Below are positions 53,911 to 64,000 of a stretch of DNA of 64,000 nt, in pieces (positions within the stretch are counted from its first letter, which is position 1; the number at the start of each line of letters is the position of its first letter). The notes under the pieces were generated by a model, which saw only the letters and a list, made by a program, of their open reading frames with translations, was not told the origin of the DNA and did not search any database. The DNA lies in assembly GCF_001680005.1 (NCBI RefSeq), contig NC_033562.1, forward strand, positions 806,001-870,000, in the 5' to 3' direction. The stretch comes from Plasmodium coatneyi (lineage: Eukaryota > Apicomplexa > Aconoidasida > Haemosporida > Plasmodiidae). The translations under genes and the position numbers were made by a program.

Positions 53911-56900
53911 TTTGTTCTGATATTTAAATTTGGAAAAATAAAAAAAAAAAAAAAAAAAAAAAGAAAGCTTCAAAAAAGTCCGGGTCGAGTGAATACACGC
54001 CGTTATTTAGTGGCTGTGTTTCTGTTTCGTTATTTTTGCAATTTGGTTACTTTGCAATTTTGTGTTTTTTTTTTTTTTTTTTGGTCAACCTGGGGACACA
54101 GAAATGTGATACATGTAGCAAATATATATGTATATACGCAGGGAACTTCACAAAAAGAAAAAAAATAATAATCTTTTTATATATAATGAAATAAGAATAT
54201 ACATGCAAGGGATACCTTTTTCCGGTCTTAAAAATGACTGCGGTTTGAGGAGACTTGGCGAAAAAAAAAAATATTTTACATATTTAAGTATAAAATTGAG
54301 TAGCTCGTTTGGATGAATTTGATGAACATTTTATTAAAGAATTTGTTTTAATTATTTTTAAGCATAATTATTTTTTTTACTTCGTTTTATTTCACCATTT
54401 TGTCAATTTTTTAAGGAAGTTAATTTCCGTGGCCTTTTGTGATTTATAGTTTTCGGGTATTGCTCCTCCCTCAGTTTGCCTACATTTTTATATATCCATG
54501 GCTGCGATGACCGCATTTTATGGACATCTTTTTATATGCCCATTAAGCCCTCCGTAATGACTTATCCCTGCTGCTTTACGTCCGCCCCGTTCTTTTTTTC
54601 CTCCATGGCGTTTTCCACATTTTTCGTCTTCATCTGCAGCTAAACCATTTTAGATTTTTTTCATGACTCTCATGGCATATCACTGCGATGAGTGAATTCA
54701 TCCGAACAATACAGTTCAATACAGAGAAAAAACCAAAGTGACCTATGCGTATAAGTTTTTTTATTTTCGCTTTGAGGTGGTCGTATATGCAGATGCTACC
54801 TTTAGAGCTGTGCCGAAATAATGACTCAAAGGAAAGGATGTCATTCCAAATATGAATAACCTTTTTTTGTATTTTTTTCTTATTTTGGGTTGCTATAATT
54901 TAAAAAACATTACAAACAAGTCTCCCCTGTTACTGAAGTATCTATCTGGACAGTCGATTCCACGATCTGCTCAACTTATCTTTCGAGGCAGCCGTTTGCA
55001 TCCCAATGTACCATTCTGTAGTGTCCCTGTTTTTTTCTTTTTTTAGCACTGTACATTTGGCATGTTTAAAAAGAAAATAAATTTTGTATGTTCAAATTTA
55101 TTACAGAGATTCGTTCGCGTGGGTTAGAATTGTACTCTTTAGGGGGTTAAGCTATTGGGGGTTTGTTGAAGTTGGTGTAACTGGCGCGACCGGGAAGAGA
55201 AACCCCTAGCAGCAGCACCACCATCCGCTGCAAGATGATATATGCATGCGAGTAACCTAAACATATTGGTTAGCAGTTCGCACCTTCTGCTCAAAAGAAA
55301 GAAAATTATTCTTTCAAATTAGGTGCCCCATTTCAGTGAAAGTCGTTTTCAAACCGTCACATCGATTACAAAGCAGGTTGGCAGAATTGTTGCGTAATCC
55401 CAGACAAACGCCCTTAGCAATAATATGTTTTACTGCCTGCCTTATGTTGTTTTGGGATATTAGACCTTCTTATAAAAATGGTATAGAAATAAAAAGGGGG
55501 GGATGTCGAAATGGTAATCGCAGTGACGGCGCGATGGTTCCTCCTTTTTTTTTCTTTTTTTTTTTCTTTTAGCAGTGCGAAAAAACGTGATTAACCATTT
55601 GGAATGGTCATTTTTTCCCCCCCGTTCGGCTGATCAATTCCCTTTCGTTGCGTTCCAAATGGTTAAAAGAAATTTAACAACGTGGAAAAAAAAATAATAA
55701 ATGGGTAGCCACCTAATGTATACGCGAGGAGGCGCAGGAGTTCCAAATGGTTGAGGCAAATGACGAATGACGACCCACCTTTTGCTAACAACACCTGTGC
55801 TTTTTAACGTAGGGAAAAAAAAGTGCCGTGCACACGTGAACCCCCATGTGAGTACGCGTAGGCGATGTGCCCACCGTAGTGCATACACACCTATCAGGGG
55901 AAGTTGATTTGCCTTTGAACAAAGTTTCGAAGGAGGCACAAATGGGGCATGCCAAACGGTCACTACGAAATATTGGTCAGTGCTAAATGGCTTACCCCCC
56001 TTCCAAGGATGTTCCGTTAAAACGCGCAAAGTTAAAGAGTCCAAGGGACTCCCCTTACACCCTGTTGGGTGCACATATACACGTACACAATGTCGTCATT
56101 TTCCTTTTGCCTCACTGTTCATTTCTACCTGTTTTATGCCACCCTATCACGTTACTCAGAAGAGCCTTCGCGGTGCACTCCAACTGCGTGCACAGATGGC
56201 AAATGTAGAAACAACTGCCACACACCAACATGGAACATTCCTATAAAGGGATTGTACATGGGCAAACCCTGAACGAAGGGGTAAGAATAGACAGTAGGAA
56301 AATATACATGGGTGTCCTCTTTTCCTTCCTTCCCCCTTTCTGTTCATTCAAACCCCGTAGGAGCACATTTTGATGCTGAAATGATGCCACAAAAAAGTTC
56401 ACATTCCTGTCGCTTTTCGCCTTCCTCCCCTGTTGGGTCATTGCCCATTCATTGCGTGTATGAGGTACGTATGGTGTCGCACATGTTAACATGTATGCAT
56501 GGAAATGAAGGGACAACGGTGGAAAGTGCCATTCGGAGTAGAAACGAAGGGGAACATTAACAACAGAAACGATTGCCCGGTTGGGGTAGTTCAGTGTGTG
56601 AACAAAATTGCCAGAAAGAATTCACAGAAAAAAAAAAAACGCACAAGGTCAATTTGTTAACAAGTTATCAGCACAGTGGTGGAAGGAATTATACACGTAT
56701 GTACACATCCCACGGCGCGCGCGAAATGCACATGTCGCATGTTTACGTTTATGGGTATTTTTACGTGTATGTTTACGCATATGTTGGCGCGTGGTTCAGG
56801 CGATGCATGCGTACAAACGTGCATCCATAGGCGAGGGGCAATAGTGCCAACCGATGGAAAAGAGGCAGTGCTGCAAATGTGCTGGAAATTCCGTCCAACG

Positions 56901-57418
56901 CAGTGCTAAAAAAGTGCCAAAATAGCGCAAATAAAAGGCGCAAAACAGGGCGTAAAATGTGGCATAAAGTGGGACGTAAAATGTGGCGCAAAAAAAATGA
57001 CGCAAAGATAACGATTAACACTTACACATTCCTCTTTTCTTTTCTTTTTTTTTTTCTTCCCTGTTCTTTTGCCACATTTGTTTCACTTTTTTTTTTTTTT
57101 TTTTTTTTTTTCTGCCCATTTTGTGTGTACAAAATTATATACCACCACGCGAGAATTCTTTTTTTTTTTTTTTTTTTTTTTGAAATGTAAAAATGTATAG
57201 TAAAAGGGGACTTCCTCACTTCATGTGATTTAATTAGGTTAACGAAGTATGCATGTGTGAAATATACACATACACCCATGTACTCACGCACGTACACACA
57301 CATGTACGCACACTGATAAGGATAAACCAAAAGAACGAAGTTTTTTTCGGCGTAAGTTCATCGTGTCATTTTATTTCCTCCCCCGCTTGCAATTTCCTGC
57401 GTGTCCAAGCGCTTCCAT

Positions 57419-57451
<33 letters not shown>

Positions 57452-57761
57452 GTATTTTCCGCACCACCCATTTTTTGTACATTTTGATCACTGCCTCAGT
57501 TGAGTTAATTGTCCCGCCGTTTCCACTTGGCCTCGCGTAGTCCACTCGACCTTACACGCGTAACATTACTCCCCCTTATGGTAAGTAATTTTTCTTCACT
57601 TCGAGTGAGCCATGTTTGTGTGAGAACTGACAAACGCCTTGCATATTCTACGCACGTCCAGTCGCGCTTATGTGTGTACGTTCCCCCATGCACATACTTG
57701 TATTCTCACCCTTTAATACACACCAGCACCTCCGCAGCTACCCCACCAGAAGTCGCCAAAT
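53911..57761. other. long divergent intergenic region (b5 protein / GAP50)
   Basis: This 3.9 kb region contains both promoters. A and T runs lie at 53939-53962, 54067-54082, 57088-57110, 57160-57181 and 57421-57449. A short-period array lies at 56936-57007. Open frames are short and give no recognisable protein. No RNA gene seen. Confidence 0.55.
56936..57007. repeat. degenerate 23-24-base tandem repeat
   Basis: Units such as GGGCGTAAAATGTGGCATAAAG (56948) and GGGACGTAAAATGTGGCGCAAA (56971) follow each other, flanked by partial GGCGCAAAA copies. It is about 750 bases upstream of the GAP50 ATG. Confidence 0.7.
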
Positions 57762-58949
57762 ATGAATTTTTGTAAAACGGTGTTCAATGTTTTTTTTGTC
57801 TTGTTGTTTATAAGCAGTTACGAAATAAAATGTCAACTGCGATTCGCCTCTCTGGGGGACTGGGGAAAAGAATCCAAGTCCCAATTGCTAAATGCCAAAT
57901 ATTTCAAGCAGTACATAAAGAATGAGCGTGTGACTTTTATAGTGAGTCCGGGTTCTAATTTCCTCGATGGGGTGAAAGGTTTGGATGACCCTGCCTGGAA
58001 GAGTTTATATGAGGATGTGTACGCAGAAGAAAATGGAGACATGTATATGCCCTTCTTCACCGTATTGGGAACTCGCGATTGGGCAGGGAATTACAATTCA
58101 GAATTGTTAAAAGGTCAGGGGTTGTATTTAAACGAGGATGGACAAACTACCATAGAAAAAGATATAGATAAAACCCCCTACCCCAAATGGATCATGCCAA
58201 ATTATTGGTATCACTATTTTACTCATTTTACTGTCTCCACTGGACCCTCCATTGTGAAAACCGGTCATAAGGACATGGCTGCTGCGTTCATTTTTATCGA
58301 CACATGGATACTCTCTTCAAATTTCCCATACAAGAAAATACACGAAAGAGCATGGGCAGACTTAAAGGCACAGTTAAATGTCGCCAAAAAAATTGCAGAT
58401 TATATTATTGTCGTAGGAGACCAACCTATATACTCCTCCGGGTATTCTAGAGGAAACTCTTACCTGGCTTACTACCTGTTGCCTTTACTAAAAGACGCTC
58501 AAGTTGATTTATATATATCTGGTCACGACCATAACATGGAAGTTTTAGAAGATAGCAACATTGCACACATAACCTGTGGGTCCGGTACCATGTCCGGTTC
58601 AAAAGGCAACATGAAAAATGGGAAATCCTTATTCTATAGCAATGACATAGGCTTCTGCATTCACGAGCTAAGCAGCAACGGTATCATCACCAAATTTATA
58701 AGTGGCAAAAGTGGCGACGTTATTTACACGCATAAAATAAATTTGAAGGGGAAGAAATCTCTAGATAAGGTGAACTCTCTGCAGTACTTTGCATCTCTTC
58801 CAAAGGTGGAACAAGTTGATGTTCCTGCCAGTGGGACTATGGGGAATAAAGATTCCTTTGTAAGAATTGTCGGCACCATCGGTATCCTCATAGGATCTGT
58901 AATTGTTTTTATGGGTGCATCTTCTTTTTTATCGAAAAATATCAAGTGA
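57762..58949 (+). CDS. GAP50: glideosome-associated protein GAP50
   Basis: A single exon of 395 residues. GAP50 is the membrane anchor of the actin-myosin glideosome in the inner membrane complex and holds GAP45, MTIP and myosin A. A signal peptide (NVFFVLLFISSYEIKC) is followed by a purple-acid-phosphatase-like fold: RFASLGDWGKE, TVLGTRDW, IFIDTWILSSNFP, IIVVGDQPIYSSG and DLYISGHDHN. The usual metal-binding motif GDNF is replaced by SPGSNFLDG, so phosphatase activity is probably reduced or lost, as reported for the falciparum protein. A C-terminal membrane span (VGTIGILIGSVIVFMGASSF, about residues 369-388) leaves the short tail LSKNIK in the cytosol. Convergent with BiP, the same neighbour as in P. 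falciparum from memory. Confidence 0.97.
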   Translation: MNFCKTVFNVFFVLLFISSYEIKCQLRFASLGDWGKESKSQLLNAKYFKQYIKNERVTFIVSPGSNFLDGVKGLDDPAWKSLYEDVYAEENGDMYMPFFTVLGTRDWAGNYNSELLKGQGLYLNEDGQTTIEKDIDKTPYPKWIMPNYWYHYFTHFTVSTGPSIVKTGHKDMAAAFIFIDTWILSSNFPYKKIHERAWADLKAQLNVAKKIADYIIVVGDQPIYSSGYSRGNSYLAYYLLPLLKDAQVDLYISGHDHNMEVLEDSNIAHITCGSGTMSGSKGNMKNGKSLFYSNDIGFCIHELSSNGIITKFISGKSGDVIYTHKINLKGKKSLDKVNSLQYFASLPKVEQVDVPASGTMGNKDSFVRIVGTIGILIGSVIVFMGASSFLSKNIK

Positions 58950-60186
58950 CTGTGATTCTGTTTTTCTACCTCTGCGATTTAGTGTATTTCATTTTCTGTT
59001 TTTTTTTTTGAAACACTTTTTTGTGAATATATAAACCTACATCTGATCTATGTACCCATTGACAACCTGTTCCTCATGCGGATACGACTAAAGGGATAGC
59101 TGCGTGCAGTGCGTTATCACACTGGGGCGGAGCGCTGTGGAAGCCGTGCGAAAGAGTCGAGATGGAAACCCACTTTTGGGGGGGACCCTTCAAATGGGGA
59201 TAACGAGCCAAGCACCAGGGTTGGCTATACGCCTTTCGTCTCTCAGACAGAACGGTTCCTTTAGAGATTGGTTTCCCTTCACGAGTGTTCTAGAGGACAA
59301 CTCTCCCGTTTTGCATTCATTTGTTAAGCGTCTCGGGCTGTCCCGCGTGGTACACTTCCTACATTGTGTGTGCTCAGATTCTCTCCCTTTTGGCGAAAAA
59401 AACGGACCTAACTTTATGAGCGGGTCAAAATGGTCTACGCGATTGTTGTATTCACGACGTTGCAGAGGGGTGTTGCGCGGAAGGGATAAACATGAGATAA
59501 ATCAAAAAAGTATATTTATGTTTTTATGTTACATGTGCAATGGTGTGGGCATGCTAAGGGGGGAAAAATACCATGAGAAATTGCTTTTTTTTCCCCGATT
59601 GGGTGGCCTAAATCGGATCATCCTTTTTTTAACACCACAAAGCAAAGGTAGAAAAATGGGAAAACACCTGCCCATCCCCTTGTCTGATCACCCAAATGGG
59701 GTAAAATAAATGTTACAGGATGTTGCCATCGTGGGTGATATATCCTCCCCAGTTGTACTTTCGCCCAGTAGAGGCGTCTTCCCAATTGAGTTTTCTTTTC
59801 GCTCATTCGGGAAACTCACCAGGGTGATGAACTTGCACAGCTGGAAGGGTACCCATTTGGCTTATTGATCCGGGGAAGGTGCACTAAAAAGATATTTCCC
59901 TTTGTATGCCACCTGCCCCCCGATAAAGCGTAGCTGGTTTAGTGTCCCCTTTAAAGGGAGTAAATAAAACGCAGTTCATATTGAGTCCACTTGAGCTAGG
60001 ACAAAGGTATTGCGCATCACCAGGTGAACAAATCACCGAAAAAGGACGCAACTTGTTTGCGATCACATTGTGACCTTTCGAAGAGCACCTTGTCCGCCGA
60101 AATTTTAAGTCTGTCCGCATCCGTCTCTCCTTTAACAAGATTTGCTATACAATTGGGAAGCAGAACCTTAGCGGCGGGTTTCAGCC

Positions 60187-60408
60187 ATGCAGTGTTGTAT
60201 GCCCTTCTACGGGTACAGCGAGCCGTTTACGTATCTCCAGCGCGTGCATCCACGTGGGGTTTTTTTTTACGACGCCATTTTTTCGGCGATATGGCAATCC
60301 AAATGGATAACGGAATTTCCGATGGAGTTCCTCTACCCAGAAGATGCGGCGCCCGCTAATACACCCCCCGCACAAACCATCTCCTTTATACAATATACTA
60401 CGATATGA
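60187..60408 (+). CDS. candidate small protein (73 residues), unknown
   Basis: An ATG frame of 73 codons opens after an in-frame stop 18 bases upstream. The translation is rich in aromatics and well mixed (FYGYSEPFTYLQRVHPRG, FFYDAIFSAIWQSKWITEF, FPMEFLYPEDAA), not the low-complexity output usual for intergenic DNA here. It recalls small subunits of mitochondrial complexes in general style, but I recognise no family. It could also be the last exon of a spliced gene (CAG acceptor at 60182-60184) or a chance frame in a GC-rich stretch. Confidence 0.4.
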   Translation: MQCCMPFYGYSEPFTYLQRVHPRGVFFYDAIFSAIWQSKWITEFPMEFLYPEDAAPANTPPAQTISFIQYTTI

Positions 60409-60608
60409 GATACGCTGTTTAGGAAGTTAATTTTTTTTTTTCTAGAAAGTTATGTGCTAGACAATATGCTAGACGGTATACAATGGCTCAGTTACACTAC
60501 TATGAGAAGTGACTCCTCGCAGCACACGAAAGCATCTACCCGCTTGAGCGTGTAACGCATGTAATTCGCTTCTTATCAATGGTAAAATGGGGGAATTGTG
60601 CGCGAGAT

Positions 60609-60624
60609 AGAGAGAGAGAGAGAG
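60609..60624. repeat. AG dinucleotide repeat
   Basis: Eight AG units, continued by imperfect GGGGAAGAGAG sequence. Confidence 0.85.
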
Positions 60625-60800
60625 GGGAAGAGAGAAAAGATGGGAAAAGAAGAAAAAAAAAAAAAAAAATTGGGGTGTGTTGGGTGATCCCCGGGCGAGT
60701 GAACAACTGCCCACGGATGCGCATACGAATGAAGGGAATTTCTCTACACAAATTACACAGCTACTTAATGACACCCCAACGTTCGTTCCTATGGCAAAAT

Positions 60801-63167
60801 TTACAACTCGTCACTCTCGACGTCCTCGTCTCCAGTTGGGGGTGGGGAGTTGGCGCCTGGTTGTCCGTACAACTTTACAATAATAGGTTGGCAAACAGCC
60901 TCTACATCCTTCAACTTCTGCTTTAGCGCTTCCGCATCGGCATTGGAGTTGTTGCTCAGCCAGTTCTCTGCATCTTTTACTGCATTCAAAATAGCGTTCT
61001 TATCATCCTTTTCAATTTTGTCTGCCAATTTGTCTTTATCCTCCACAGTGGCTTTCATATTCTGTAGATAATTATCAAGGTTGTTTTTCGCTTCTACTTT
61101 TTCTCGTAGATTCTTATCCTCATCGGCAAATTTTTCTGCATCGTTAATCATTTTTTCGATTTGTTCTTTGGACAGTCTTCCTTTATCATTGGTAATTGTA
61201 ATTCCCTTACTTTTTCCTGTACCTTTATCTTCCGCTTCTACGTGGAGGATACCATTTTTATCTACTGTGAAGGTCACTTCAATTTTGGGGACACCTCTCT
61301 GTGCTGGTGGGATTCCTGAAAGTTCGAATTTTCCTAAAAGGTGGTTATCCTTGGTTAATGCTCTTTCACCTTCAAAAACTTGGATTAACACAGCTGGTTG
61401 GTTGTCTTGGTAGGTAGAAAAGGTCTGTGACTTCTTCGTTGGAATAACTGTATTTCTTTTAATCAGTTGGGTCATGATACCTCCAACGGTTTCTATACCT
61501 AAGGTTAGTGGAGTAACATCTAGCAGAACCACATCTTGCAATTCTTCTCCCAAAATAATTCCCGCCTGAATGGCAGCACCGTATGCTACTGCTTCATCTG
61601 GGTTAATACCTCTATTTGGTTCTTTACCGTTGAAAAATTCTTTTATAATTTGTTGAATTTTGGGGATACGAGTAGATCCTCCTACTAGAACGATTTCATC
61701 GATTTTGCTCTTTTCATATTTTGCGTCATCTAGTACCTTCTTTACGGGTTCTAAAGTTTCTCTAAATAAGTCATCATTCAATTCTTCAAACTTGGCTCTC
61801 GTCAAGGTCTCAGAGAAACTATGTCCTTCTACGATGTCTTCAATCTCAATCTGTGTAGAGTGCACTACAGATAAATTTCTCTTTGCAATTTCGACTTCCT
61901 TTCTTAACTTTTGGATGGCTCTCTTATCAGATCTTAAATCTATGTTTGTCTTCTTCTTAAAAATTTTGATAAAATAATCCATAACTCTTTGATCGAAGTC
62001 CTCTCCTCCTAAATGGGTATTTCCTGCCGTGGCGTAAACCTCAAACACACCATTGTCGATGACTAAAATGGACACATCGAAAGTTCCTCCTCCTAAATCG
62101 TAGACCAAAATGCTCGTCTCTTCCTTCTTGTCCAAACCGTAAGCCAAAGCTGCTGCAGTTGGTTCATTTATAATACGAACAATGTTTAAACCTGCAATGG
62201 TTCCTGCGTCCTTTGTTGCTTGTCTCTGTGCATCATTGAAGTAGGCTGGTACTGTTACAACTGCGTTTTTAACTGGCTTTCCCAAAAAGGATTGAGCTAT
62301 TTCTTTCATTTTTTCCAAAACCATGGCACTGATTTGTTCTGGCGCAAAGGTCGTCTTCTTATCCTTTATCTGTACTCTTATATTTGGCTTTCCTTCCTGG
62401 TTTACAATTTCGTATGGCAATAAAGTCCTATCTTTCACAACTTCCTGGTCGTCAAACTTTCTTCCTATCAATCGTTTCACATCGAATACTGTCTGTGTGG
62501 GGTGTAGGGTGGCTTCCAATTTAGCTGCTTCTCCCACTTTCCTTTCTCCGTCCACGAATGACACATAGGATGGCGTGATACGGTTTCCCAACTCATTGTT
62601 CAATATTTCGACTCTGCCATTTTTGAAAACACCAACGCAACTGTAAGTCGTACCTAAGTCAATTCCGATCACGGGGCCTTCAACTGGAGAGTGAGCAGGG
62701 GGAAAGTGGAACAGGTGTTTGTTTATGCATGAATGCGGGGCGGTCACGCAGGGGGTGAACAAGCGGTTCATATGTAATAACCACCAAGTGAAGCAACACA
62801 TAAGGGGGTGGAGGGCAAACCCTCTTTTTAATTTTTTTTTTTCGCCCTTCCACCATTACATGTTGTGCGACTTGGCAGAGCGGTACAAATTCATCATGCC
62901 AACGCGCAACGGTTTTTCCTCCCACCCCCTCATTCCACGATATCGCTATACGTGCTGCATGCTTCACTCGTGTTTGTTCCCTTAGGGGAAAATTTCCGAT
63001 GCTACCCCACGCATAAAGCGTGCATACGTTTTAAGCGTATGAACGTAGTGACGCATGCATTGACGCACTCACGAACGAAGTAGGTACTTACTGTTGGAAT
63101 CTATGGCCCTAATACAATTTAACACGCATAGCGCGAGGAGAAAAATAAACGGCCTCGTATTCCTCAT
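60801..63167 (-). CDS. BIP: ER luminal Hsp70 chaperone BiP/GRP78
   Basis: Two exons, 63092-63167 and 60801-62683, separated by a 408-base intron (GTAAGT ... CTCCAG), encode 652 residues. Exon 1 supplies the signal peptide (MRNTRPFIFLLALCVLNCIRA) and the split codon that gives DSNIEGPVIGIDLGTTYSC. BiP folds secreted proteins in the ER, drives translocation and works with J proteins. The nucleotide-binding domain (about residues 28-405) shows the Hsp70 signatures IDLGTTYS, ILVYDLGGGTFDVSIL and IVLVGGSTRIPKIQQIIKEF. The linker and substrate-binding domain start DVVLLDVTPLTLGIETVGG. The lid is helical, and the chain ends DVESDEL, the Plasmodium form of the KDEL retrieval signal. Length equals that usually quoted for the falciparum protein. 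Confidence 0.98.
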
Positions 63168-64000
63168 CTTGACTACTTTTGCATGAACAAATGTGGGCGC
63201 AAAGAGGCTAAGTGCGCGTGAAAATAAATAGTTTTACGTATGTTCGTACGTGTATGTACTTATGTACGTATCCACGACGAATAGGTTAAAAAAGGGATGT
63301 GTTCTGACTCAAACGAACAACACGTGAAAGATTCAAAATCATTCAAAATGGGAAAAAAAAAAAAAAAAATAATAAAATAAAAATAAGGCTCTTAAAAAAT
63401 GTTGAGAAAACGGGAAATGGTTTTTAATTTTTTACATGCATGTTGCGTATGTACATATGTGCTTACATATATATACATGTATCAATGTTGCGCGTGGATC
63501 ATATGCATTTTTACGCGTTATTTTATTTTATTTTTTTTTTTTTTTGAGGTGATGAGTTTCACAGCACTTTTCCTCGCAATGGCGTAATACATGCTTGCAA
63601 TGCAGTTTACGCTTCGCCTCTTTTTTATACATGATTTACGGTATGTATTCAGCGCTTCACATTTGTTTGTGCTGTTTTACCTTTATTTTTTTGTTTTATT
63701 GTTTTCAACCCCAAGGGTCATGAGGATAGGTGCGCAACTTTTTCTTCTTGTTGAACACATATATATATAGTGCCAAGTGGCAAAACCGTTTATGTATGTA
63801 CGTATGAATCATATATATGTGCACCTGTTTTTATTGCTTGCAATTTGCACTTGTTCTTTTTTTTTTTTTTTTTTTTTTTTTTACCAAATTAAGCGCCAAC
63901 TTTGACCTGTGCCGTGCGCTAATCCGATCAGCAGAAATCACGACCGAGCTTTTTAAGCCCTCTCACGGGGGGTGTTACTTTGCGCGCCAATTGGAGGGGA
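63168..64000. other. upstream region of BiP to window edge
   Basis: BiP promoter and 5' UTR. Contains an A run at 63352-63369, T runs at about 63529-63545 and 63858-63882, and ATATAT stretches near 63753 and 63813. No gene seen. Confidence 0.55.

Larger units (their letters stand above)
58950..60800. other. convergent intergenic region (GAP50 / BiP)
   Basis: This is 1.85 kb, long for a region that needs only two 3' ends. It contains a 200-codon open stretch (59104-59709, first real ATG at 59194) without family features, a candidate small gene at 60187-60408, a GA repeat at 60609-60624 and an A run at 60653-60669. Confidence 0.5.

Noticed and set aside
56263..56274. Second telomere-complement-like word AAACCCTGAAC
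   Set aside because: Only 11 bases; a match of this length is expected about once by chance in a window this size, and it has no supporting context.
1..64000. CRISPR arrays, insertion sequences, prophage or operon features
   Set aside because: The window is eukaryotic with spliced genes. No transposase, integrase, terminal repeats of a mobile element or spaced direct repeats were seen.

Overview
This window looks like a piece of a nuclear chromosome from a malaria parasite (Plasmodium) of the vivax / cynomolgi / knowlesi group. Three things point there. The proteins are unmistakably Plasmodium: GAP50 of the glideosome, BiP ending in SDEL, gamma-glutamylcysteine synthetase and the acidic-tailed NAP. 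Coding DNA has moderate GC, far above P. falciparum. The intergenic DNA is full of 15-30 base A and T runs. From memory, the gene order (sugar transporter, thioredoxin proteins, DnaJ, NAP, GCS, RecQ, eIF3f, GAP50, BiP) follows a block of P. falciparum chromosome 9. I could not check this or name the species.

I support sixteen protein genes, most with introns whose boundaries I set by reading frame and GT/AG signals. Left to right: a truncated MFS sugar-transporter-like gene (-), a membrane-anchored PDI-like protein (-), a nucleoredoxin-like protein (-), a PPPDE/DeSI-type peptidase (+), a multi-pass DnaJ protein (-), NAP (+), GCS (-), a tRNA-dihydrouridine synthase (+), an unknown charged protein (-), a RecQ helicase (-), a large EGF-like membrane protein (-), eIF3f (+), an organelle-type ribosomal protein L3 (+), a secreted cytochrome b5-domain protein (-), GAP50 (+) and BiP (-). 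Two more short ORFs (30631-30900 and 60187-60408) are possible small genes.

The genes are ordinary eukaryotic single units, not operons, on mixed strands with 0.4-5.6 kb between them. Several serve ER folding and redox work (PDI-like, nucleoredoxin-like, DnaJ, b5 protein, BiP, GCS for glutathione), but I read this as inherited synteny rather than a functional cluster.

The most interesting part is the 5.6 kb gap between RecQ and the EGF-like gene (34397-39967). It has no convincing coding exon, holds a long inverted repeat at 36537-36646, and at 38234-38246 carries the window's best match to the complement of one and a half to two Plasmodium telomere repeats, as a telomerase RNA template would. 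Other points are a b5 domain of the Ncb5or kind, a thioredoxin fold that lost its attacking cysteine, a frame-preserving intron that splits a catalytic dyad, and short-period degenerate tandem arrays just upstream of several start codons.
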